The notes under the pieces were generated by a model. It made no database searches. It was not told the DNA's origin and saw only the letters and a list, made by a program, of their open reading frames with translations. Position numbers and translations under genes: made by a program. From JBEKCP01 sp050014815 (lineage in GTDB: Bacteria > Planctomycetota > Planctomycetia > Pirellulales > Thermoguttaceae), in the NCBI GenBank assembly GCA_050014815.1, contig JBEKCP010000256.1:1-8234 (forward strand): a stretch of 8,234 nt of DNA. Reading direction: 5' to 3'. Positions 1-5,733 of this stretch are shown here, piece after piece. Each line of letters begins with the position of its first letter. Position 1 is the stretch's first letter.

Positions 1-1616
1 CCCGTTATCTGACTCCGTTTCATCCGAAACGCGTGCCGCATTTCTTCACCGACGTCCTCATCATCGGCGGCGGCCTGGCCGGCGCGCGGGCGGCCCTGGC
101 CACCGATCCGCGGCTCTCCGTAGTGGTCATCACGAAAGACCCGTTGAGCGAATCCAACAGCGCCCACGCCCAGGGCGGAATCGCCGCCGTGCTGGACCCC
201 GCCGACCATGTCGAGGGCCACGTGGAAGACACGCTTCGGGCCGGCGGCTCCTTGTGCGACCGCGACGTGGTCGAGCGGGTGGTCCGCGAGGCGCCCCGGC
301 GGATCCAGGAGCTGATCGGCTGGGGGACCAACTTCGACCGGTCCGAGGGGCGGCTGGCCCTGGGCCGCGAAGGGGGCCACGGCCACGACCGCATCGCCCA
401 CGCGCTGGGCGACGCCACCGGCAAGGAGGTGATGCGGGCGGTCGTCAAGCGGCTCCGGGGCCTCGTTCACGTCGATCTCTGGACAAAGACCTTCACCATC
501 GACCTCTTGACGCACGAAGGACGTTGCCGGGGCGCCCTGGTCTGGAACCACGAACACGGCAAGACCTTCGTCTGGGCGAAACAGACGATCCTGGCCACCG
601 GCGGCGCCGGGCAGCTCTACCGCGAGACCACCAACCCGGCGGGGGCCACCGGCGACGGCATGGCGCTGGCCTACCGCGCGGGGGCCGAGCTCCGCGACAT
701 GGAGTTCGTGCAGTTTCATCCCACGGTCCTGTATATCGCCGGCGGCATCCGGCACCTCATCAGCGAGGCGACCCGGGGCGAGGGGGCGTGGCTGGTCGAC
801 CGCCATGGCCGCCGTTTCATGGCCGACTATGATCCCCGCGGGGAGCTTGCGCCCCGCGACGTCGTCAGCCTGGCCATCGTCAGCCAGATGGAGCGGACGA
901 GGCATCCTAACGTGTATCTCGATTTGACGCACCTCGATCCCCAGCGGGTGATGTCGCGTTTTCCGGGCATTGCCGCCGTGTGTGCCGAGTTCGCCCTGGA
1001 CATCACGAAGCAGCCGATCCCGGTCCGGCCGGGCGCCCATTACATGATGGGCGGCGTCTCCGTCGACTTGGAGGGCCGGACGACGCTCGCGGGCCTCTGG
1101 GCGGCCGGCGAGGTCACTGCCAGCGGCCTGCACGGGGCCAACCGCCTCGCCTCCAACAGCCTGCTGGAGGCCCTGGTCTATGGGGCGCACGCCGGGGAGG
1201 GGGCCTCGCAGGCGGCCGCTTCGATGTCCGACAGCTTCACCGCGCCGCCGATCGGCAATCCCCGCGTCGAGTCGGGCACCATGCAGAGCATGGTCGGCGA
1301 GCCGCTGAACCTGGCCGACATCCGCAACGCCCTGAAGAGCCTCATGTGGCGGAGCGTCGGCGTCCTCCGCGACGCCGGTGGACTGGCCGAGGCCCTCCAA
1401 AACGTCAACCACTGGTGCGGCTACGTCCTGGGCCGCCAGTTCGACACGCCCGGCGGCTGGGAGCTGGAGAACATGCTGTGCGTGGCGCGGCTGATGATCG
1501 AGGCCGCGGCCGCGCGGACCGAGACCCGCGGCGCGCACGTCCGGACCGATTTCCCCGCCGCCGACCCCCTCTGGGACCGGCACCGCACGTTCCGGAGGGA
1601 GGAAAGTATCGTTTAG
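1..1616 (+). CDS. nadB: L-aspartate oxidase NadB (5' end outside the window)
   Basis: This FAD-dependent enzyme oxidises L-aspartate to iminoaspartate, which NadA then uses to make quinolinate for de novo NAD synthesis in the cytoplasm. Numbering from the GTG at 33, the protein shows the dinucleotide-binding GGGLAG (12-17), SNSAHAQGGIAA (41-52), GREGGH (111-116, Glu113), FVQFHPT (His229), EATRGEGA, APRD (Arg275), GAHYMMGG (His336) and LHGANRLASNSLLEA (Arg371). These match the substrate and flavin residues known for E. coli NadB. A C-terminal helical domain of the succinate dehydrogenase/fumarate reductase type follows, ending at the TAG at 1614-1616. The frame stays open upstream of the GTG to the left edge (first full codon at 3, reading RYLTPFHPKR). 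That stretch resembles the start of planctomycete NadB proteins, so the real start is probably off-window and GTG 33 is internal. The visible length of about 537 residues fits the family (about 540). No key residue is missing. Confidence 0.95.
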   Translation, partial: RYLTPFHPKRVPHFFTDVLIIGGGLAGARAALATDPRLSVVVITKDPLSESNSAHAQGGIAAVLDPADHVEGHVEDTLRAGGSLCDRDVVERVVREAPRRIQELIGWGTNFDRSEGRLALGREGGHGHDRIAHALGDATGKEVMRAVVKRLRGLVHVDLWTKTFTIDLLTHEGRCRGALVWNHEHGKTFVWAKQTILATGGAGQLYRETTNPAGATGDGMALAYRAGAELRDMEFVQFHPTVLYIAGGIRHLISEATRGEGAWLVDRHGRRFMADYDPRGELAPRDVVSLAIVSQMERTRHPNVYLDLTHLDPQRVMSRFPGIAAVCAEFALDITKQPIPVRPGAHYMMGGVSVDLEGRTTLAGLWAAGEVTASGLHGANRLASNSLLEALVYGAHAGEGASQAAASMSDSFTAPPIGNPRVESGTMQSMVGEPLNLADIRNALKSLMWRSVGVLRDAGGLAEALQNVNHWCGYVLGRQFDTPGGWELENMLCVARLMIEAAAARTETRGAHVRTDFPAADPLWDRHRTFRREESIV

Positions 1617-1690
1617 CCCGGATTATTCATGAACGTATGCCACGGCGGGCAAGCCCGCCCGCTAAACGACAGTTTCCCGCCCACTAAACG
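1610..1690. repeat. Short inverted/direct repeats and a hairpin at the nadB 3' end
   Basis: CGTTTAGC at 1610-1617 overlaps the nadB stop codon and is the exact reverse complement of GCTAAACG at 1661-1668. CTAAACG occurs again at 1684-1690, a direct repeat 22 bases further on. Between the arms lie the 8-base palindrome TTCATGAA (1626-1633) and a perfect hairpin, GGCGGG (1644-1649), loop CAAG, CCCGCC (1654-1659). There is no T-tract after the hairpin, so it is not a textbook intrinsic terminator. It could still help end or stabilise the nadB transcript, or be the remnant of a dispersed repeat. The sequence matches are directly visible; the function is inferred. Confidence 0.5.
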
Positions 1691-1756
1691 GCAACCGGTC
1701 GGCGGCGAACCCTTCCTGCCCGATCCCCGTAATAAAACTCTGCGGCAAGGTGGCCA

Positions 1757-1785
1757 TTGGCTGAACCTCCGCCGCATGATATAGT
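1757..1785 (+). promoter_or_regulatory. Candidate sigma-70-type promoter for the ABC transporter genes
   Basis: A -35-like TTGGCT (1757-1762, four of six consensus bases) and a -10-like TATAGT (1780-1785, five of six) are separated by exactly 17 bases. This is in a locally AT-richer patch of an otherwise GC-rich gap. A start near 1792 would give a leader of about 100 nucleotides before the ATPase start codon at 1896. It is the best promoter-like match I found between nadB and the transporter genes. It is a consensus match only, and promoter rules in this lineage are not well established. Confidence 0.45.
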
Positions 1786-1895
1786 AAGGGGCTTGACCAT
1801 CCAGGGATCGGCCCTGCCGACCGGCCGCCCGCCGAAGACGCGGGCAAAACCGTCCCACCCAGCATCCAGTCGCTTTCAGTTCCGGAGCCAGCACG

Positions 1896-2630
1896 ATGAG
1901 CAACCCGCAAGCTCCCGCCATGATCGAGGCCGAGGGCCTCTCGAAGTTCTACGGCAGTTTTGCCGCCGTTCGGGGGGTTACCTTCCAGGTTCGCCAGGGG
2001 GAAGTCGTCGCCTTCCTGGGGCCCAACGGGGCGGGGAAGAGCACGACGATGAAGCTCTTGACCGGCTACCTGGCCCCTTCGGCCGGCACGGCGCGGATCG
2101 CAGGCCACGACATGGCCTCCGATCGCCTGGCCGGCTCCGGACGCTTGGGCTACCTGCCGGAGAACGGTCCCCTCTATCCCGACATGACGCCGCGGGCCCT
2201 CTTGAGCTTCTTCGCCGACGCCCGCGGACTGGCCGGCCCCCGCAAGCGCGACCGGATCGAGGCGGTCGTCGAGCTCTGTGCCCTCCGCAGCGTCATCGGC
2301 AAGCCGATCGGCAAGCTGTCGCGGGGCTACCGCCAGCGGGTCGGCATGGCCCAGGTGCTCCTGCACGAGCCCGACGTTTTGATTCTGGACGAGCCGACCG
2401 CCGGGCTGGACCCCAACCAGATCCACGAGGTCCGCGAGACGATCCGGCGGCTGGGCAAGACCAAGACCATCCTGCTGTCGACCCACATCCTCCAGGAAGT
2501 CGAGGCCATGGCCGGCCGGGCCCTGTTCATCGACGAGGGCCGGCTGATCTACGACGGCACGATCCACGACCTCGTCAAGGACGGCCGGCCGCTGGACGAG
2601 CACTTCCGGCAATTGACCAGCGTCGCCTGA
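1896..2630 (+). CDS. ABC transporter ATP-binding protein, GldA-like
   Basis: This cytoplasmic ATPase subunit (244 residues) would power the membrane partner encoded next. Visible motifs in order are Walker A GPNGAGKST (42-50), the Q-loop region GYLPENGPLY with Glu89 where most ABC proteins have Gln, the signature LSRGYRQRVG (141-150) in place of LSGGQ, Walker B VLILDEP (161-167, Asp165 and catalytic Glu166), the D-loop from 171, and the H-loop His197 in LSTHILQ. The YLPE and LSRGYRQR variants are typical of GldA-type and related ABC-2 exporters. After a short tail ending FRQLTSVA there is no extra domain, so it is shorter than the roughly 300-residue members of the family. ATG 1896 is preceded by GGAG at 1884-1887 with 8-base spacing, which favours it over the in-frame ATG at 1920. 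The gene ends 49 bases before the permease fusion on the same strand. The substrate cannot be told from this subunit. Confidence 0.93.
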   Translation: MSNPQAPAMIEAEGLSKFYGSFAAVRGVTFQVRQGEVVAFLGPNGAGKSTTMKLLTGYLAPSAGTARIAGHDMASDRLAGSGRLGYLPENGPLYPDMTPRALLSFFADARGLAGPRKRDRIEAVVELCALRSVIGKPIGKLSRGYRQRVGMAQVLLHEPDVLILDEPTAGLDPNQIHEVRETIRRLGKTKTILLSTHILQEVEAMAGRALFIDEGRLIYDGTIHDLVKDGRPLDEHFRQLTSVA

Positions 2631-2679
2631 GGCGGCGGATCGACTCCTCCGGACGAACCACCCGTTCCAAACCCAACCG

Positions 2680-5565
2680 ATGCAAGCCATGAATACGAGC
2701 GTGCTCTTTGCGGTCTTCAAGCGAAACTTCGTCAGCTACTTTACCAACCCCACGGGCTACGTGTTCATCAGCGTCTTCATGCTGCTGAGCTCGATCGCTT
2801 TGATTTGGCCCAACGAGTTCTTCAACGCCAACCTGGCCAACCTCGACCAGCTCAACGGCGTCTTCCCGTTCATCATGCTGGTCTTCATTCCGGCCATCAC
2901 GATGGGCATCTGGGCCGAGGAGACCCGCCAGGGGACCGACGAGCTGCTGCTGACCATTCCGGCCGGCGACCTGGACATCGTGCTGGGCAAGTACCTGGCG
3001 GGCGTGGCCATCTACAGCGTCTCGCTGCTGTTCTCGCTCTTGTGCAACTACCTGCTGCTCTATGGCCTGGGCGACCCGGACAAGGGCCTGTTCCTGTCGA
3101 CGTACTTCGGCTACTGGCTCTTGGGGCTGGCGATGCTGGCCGTCGGCATGGTGGCCTCGTTCCTGACGAAGAACCTGACGGTCGCCTACATCCTCGGCGC
3201 GGTGTTCAACGCACCGCTGGTCTTCACCGCGATGGCCGACGCGATCCCGATGCTGGGCCGCCGCCTGGCGGTCACCGTCAAGGAGTGGAGCTTCGGCGGC
3301 CAGTTCCAGGAGTTCGGCCGGGGCATCCTGAACCTCTCCGGCCTGGCCTACTTCGGCCTGGCGATCGCCGTCATGCTCTACCTGTGCATGGTGCTCATCG
3401 GGCGGCGGCACTGGGTCCGCGGCGACACGTGGCACGTGCTCGCCCTGCACTTCGCGGCGCGGGCCCTGGCCCTGGCGGTGGTCACCGTGGGCCTCGTCTA
3501 CTTCCTCCACAACCACGACCTCCGGCTGGACGCGACCAGCGAGCGGCTGAGTTCCCTGTCGCACTACACCACCGACCTGGTCGCGAACCTCAAGGCGGAT
3601 TATGACAAGGCCGAGGTCAAGCGGCCCGTGCGGATCGAGGCCTTCATCAGCCCCGAGGTGCCCGAGTCGTACATCCAGACCCGGTTGAACCTGTTGAGCA
3701 CGCTGCGGGAGCTGAAGGCCCGCGCCGGAGACCTGATCGACCTGGAGATCAACGAGACCGAGCGGTCCGGCCCGGTGGCCGATTTGGCCAAGAAGCGATA
3801 CAACATCACGGCCCGCGACGTGACCAGCATGAGCGGCGGGGCCTACAAGCGGGATCGTATCTTCCTCGGCGTGGCGATGACCTGCGGGCTGGAGAAGGTG
3901 GTGCTGCCCTTCATCGACCGCGGCATCCCGGTCGAGTACGAGCTGGTCCGCTCGCTGTGTACCGTGACCCAGCAGAAGCGGAAACGGATCGGGGTGATCG
4001 AGACCGACGCCCCGGTCTTCGGGAAGTTCTCGATGCAAGGGGGCATGTCGCCCAACTGGCCGATCATCACCGAGCTTCAGAAGCAGTACGAGGTGGCCCG
4101 GGTGAACCCGGCGGAGCCGATCCCGCTGAAGAGAGGCGACAAAGGGGAAAAGGGTGAGAAGAGCGAGAAGGGGGAGGGGTTTGATGTCCTGCTGGCCATC
4201 CAGCCCTCGGCCATGGACCAGCAGGGGTTGGACAACCTCTTGGCGGCGATTCGCGCGGGACAGCCGACGGTGATCTTCGAGGACCCGTTGCCGGCGTTTG
4301 CCTCCGATGTGCCCGGCACTTCCCAGCCGCGGCATCCGCCCGACCAGATGCAGGCGATGTTCATGCGGCAGCCCATGTCGAAGGGAAAGATCGGGGGCCT
4401 GTGGCGGCTGCTGGGGGTGAATTTCAGCGGCGACGACGGCAGCGAGCCGTTCTTCCCCATGGCCACGGACAATGAGGAAGGCCGCAGCTCGGCCGACCAG
4501 ATCGTCTGGCAGCGCTACAACCCCTTCCCCAAGCTCTCCGACTTGATCCAGCCGGAGTTCGTCTTCATCGACAGCAGTTGCGGCCTGAAGACCCCGTTCA
4601 ACGAGGACGACCCGATCAGCTCGAAGCTCCAACACCTGCTCTTTCCCGTGCCGGGGTACATCGAAAAGAACAATGCCGCGAAGGAGCTCCCCGACCGCAA
4701 GTTCGTCCCCCTGGTCCGCACCAGCGCCAACAGCGGCACCATCCGCCTGAGCGAGATGTTCATCCGCACGCCTTTCGGCGCCATCCCCAACCCCTTCCGG
4801 CGCCAGGTGCCCGGCAACGGAAAAGAGTTCGTGCTGGCGGCGCACATCACGGGCCACCTCCCGGCCCCCAAGCCGGTCGAGGACAAGCAGAAGGACGCCA
4901 AGGCGAAACCCGACGCGAAAGACGCCCCGGAGGCCTTCGTCAACGTCGTGCTGGTGGCCGACATCGACATGCTCACCGAGGAGTTCTTCCGGATGCGGGA
5001 GCAGGGGGAAGTTGCGGGCCAGGGCCTCCAGTTCGATTTCGACAACGTGACGTTCGTCCTGAACGCGCTGGACGCGCTGGCCGACGACCCGCGGTTCCTC
5101 GAGCTCCGCAAGCGCCGCCCGCAGCACCGCACCCTGACCCGGCTGGAGGAGCGGACCGAGGACGCCCGCAAGCACAGAAGCGAGGCCCGCGAGAAGTTCC
5201 GGGTCGAGTTCGACGACGCCGTGCGTGCGGAGAATGAAAAGTTCCTTGCCGAGAAGAAGAAGCTCGTCGACGACTTCAAGCGCGAGAAACTCGATGAGGC
5301 CGAGGCCCGGCGACGCCAGGAGATCTACGAGAAAGACGGCGACCGGCGGCTGAAGGAGCAGAAAGACGAACTCGAGCAGCAGACCAACGACAAGATCAGC
5401 GAAATCGACGACCAGTCGGACGCCCAGATCCGCCGGGTGCAAGGCTGGTACAAGATGTGGGCCGTCGTTTGGCCGCCGATCCCGCCGCTGGTGCTGGCGG
5501 GCCTGGTCTTCTTCCTCCGCCGCTCGGCCGAGCGCGAGGGCGTCTCCCGCAACCGATTACGATAG
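2680..5565 (+). CDS. Fused ABC-2 permease / GldG-type extracytoplasmic protein (GldF-GldG fusion)
   Basis: This 961-residue membrane protein joins two parts usually encoded separately in gliding bacteria. Residues 1-250 form a GldF/ABC-2-type permease with six predicted helices, near 25-43, 60-78, 105-130, 141-161, 165-190 and 219-241; the segment GIWAEETRQGTDELLLTIP follows helix 2. A seventh helix (256-277) leads into a large GldG-like domain (about 278-925), and an eighth helix (926-947) ends in a basic tail. With the N-terminus inside, the large domain faces outward. It contains FISPEVPESY, the segment DVLLAIQPSAMDQQ, VIFEDPLPAF and GTSQP. A charged coiled-coil-like stretch (820-918) precedes the last helix. 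Two low-complexity linkers interrupt the domain: 484-500 (K/G/E-rich) and about 730-750 (K/D/A-rich). The start could be ATG 2680 or ATG 2689; neither has a clear Shine-Dalgarno sequence. It probably shares a transcript with the upstream ATPase. The role in substrate movement is inferred. Confidence 0.9.
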   Translation: MQAMNTSVLFAVFKRNFVSYFTNPTGYVFISVFMLLSSIALIWPNEFFNANLANLDQLNGVFPFIMLVFIPAITMGIWAEETRQGTDELLLTIPAGDLDIVLGKYLAGVAIYSVSLLFSLLCNYLLLYGLGDPDKGLFLSTYFGYWLLGLAMLAVGMVASFLTKNLTVAYILGAVFNAPLVFTAMADAIPMLGRRLAVTVKEWSFGGQFQEFGRGILNLSGLAYFGLAIAVMLYLCMVLIGRRHWVRGDTWHVLALHFAARALALAVVTVGLVYFLHNHDLRLDATSERLSSLSHYTTDLVANLKADYDKAEVKRPVRIEAFISPEVPESYIQTRLNLLSTLRELKARAGDLIDLEINETERSGPVADLAKKRYNITARDVTSMSGGAYKRDRIFLGVAMTCGLEKVVLPFIDRGIPVEYELVRSLCTVTQQKRKRIGVIETDAPVFGKFSMQGGMSPNWPIITELQKQYEVARVNPAEPIPLKRGDKGEKGEKSEKGEGFDVLLAIQPSAMDQQGLDNLLAAIRAGQPTVIFEDPLPAFASDVPGTSQPRHPPDQMQAMFMRQPMSKGKIGGLWRLLGVNFSGDDGSEPFFPMATDNEEGRSSADQIVWQRYNPFPKLSDLIQPEFVFIDSSCGLKTPFNEDDPISSKLQHLLFPVPGYIEKNNAAKELPDRKFVPLVRTSANSGTIRLSEMFIRTPFGAIPNPFRRQVPGNGKEFVLAAHITGHLPAPKPVEDKQKDAKAKPDAKDAPEAFVNVVLVADIDMLTEEFFRMREQGEVAGQGLQFDFDNVTFVLNALDALADDPRFLELRKRRPQHRTLTRLEERTEDARKHRSEAREKFRVEFDDAVRAENEKFLAEKKKLVDDFKREKLDEAEARRRQEIYEKDGDRRLKEQKDELEQQTNDKISEIDDQSDAQIRRVQGWYKMWAVVWPPIPPLVLAGLVFFLRRSAEREGVSRNRLR
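4129..4179 (+). other. Charged low-complexity insert within the GldG-type domain
   Basis: These 51 in-frame bases encode KRGDKGEKGEKSEKGEG (residues 484-500), immediately before the conserved-looking DVLLAIQPS segment. The coding strand here is almost all purine. Codons such as GGG, AAA and GGT are used where the surrounding gene strongly prefers C or G in the third position. It looks like a surface-loop expansion rather than folded core. Whether homologues lack it cannot be determined here. Confidence 0.55.
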
Positions 5566-5570
5566 AACAC

Positions 5571-5691
5571 TCCCCTCTCCCGCCGGGAGAGGGGCCGGGG
5601 GTGAGGGGCAGTAAGCAAGTCGTGACGACCGGAGGCATACGGTCCTGAACAATTCGCCCTCACCCTAACCCTCTCCCGGAGGGAGAGGGGA
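5571..5691. repeat. Double-hairpin inverted-arm repeat, copy A (REP/MITE-like)
   Basis: This 121-bp element begins 5 bases after the permease-fusion stop codon. The left arm (5571-5608) contains a perfect 10-bp hairpin, CCCCTCTCCC (5572-5581) / GGGAGAGGGG (5585-5594) with loop GCC, then a G-rich segment ending GGGTGAGGGG. The right arm (5657-5691) is close to the reverse complement of the left. It starts CCCTCACCC and holds a 9-bp hairpin, CCCTCTCCC / GGGAGAGGG, with loop GGA. The arms differ mainly in the spacer, CCGGC (read on the opposite strand) against TAA. A 48-base core lies between them. I see no open reading frame of note and no clear target-site duplication (flanks GAACAC and CTTTGA). 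It could act as a transcript-end or attenuating structure between the fusion gene and the DUF4340 gene. Copy B is at 7687-7808. Confidence 0.85.
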
Positions 5692-5733
5692 CTTTGAACT
5701 ACCATTTGCCAGATTACAGTTGGAGATAGAAGG

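Noticed and set aside
254..832. Arg/Gly/Pro-rich plus-strand frames overlapping nadB (also 980-1687)
   Set aside because: The composition is typical of out-of-frame reading in GC-rich genes, and both lie within the well-supported nadB frame.
1662..2720. A 352-codon minus-strand frame across the ATPase gene
   Set aside because: It is a shadow of the ATPase gene; the plus strand has all ABC motifs in order and a suitable ribosome binding site.
2575..5442. A 955-codon open frame on the minus strand opposite the permease fusion
   Set aside because: Its translation is Leu/Val/Asp/Gly-rich without recognisable motifs and mirrors the codon bias of the plus-strand gene. Long antisense frames are common in GC-rich DNA. 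The plus-strand frame has clear domains and membrane helices.
5582..5691. Repeat copies as intrinsic terminators
   Set aside because: The hairpins are strong, but none is followed by a T-tract on either strand, so they are listed as repeats with only a possible transcript-end role.
5694..5722. Possible promoter for the DUF4340 gene (TTGAAC at 5694-5699)
   Set aside because: No acceptable -10 hexamer occurs at 16-18 bases spacing, so I do not call a promoter, although a separate start in this gap cannot be excluded.
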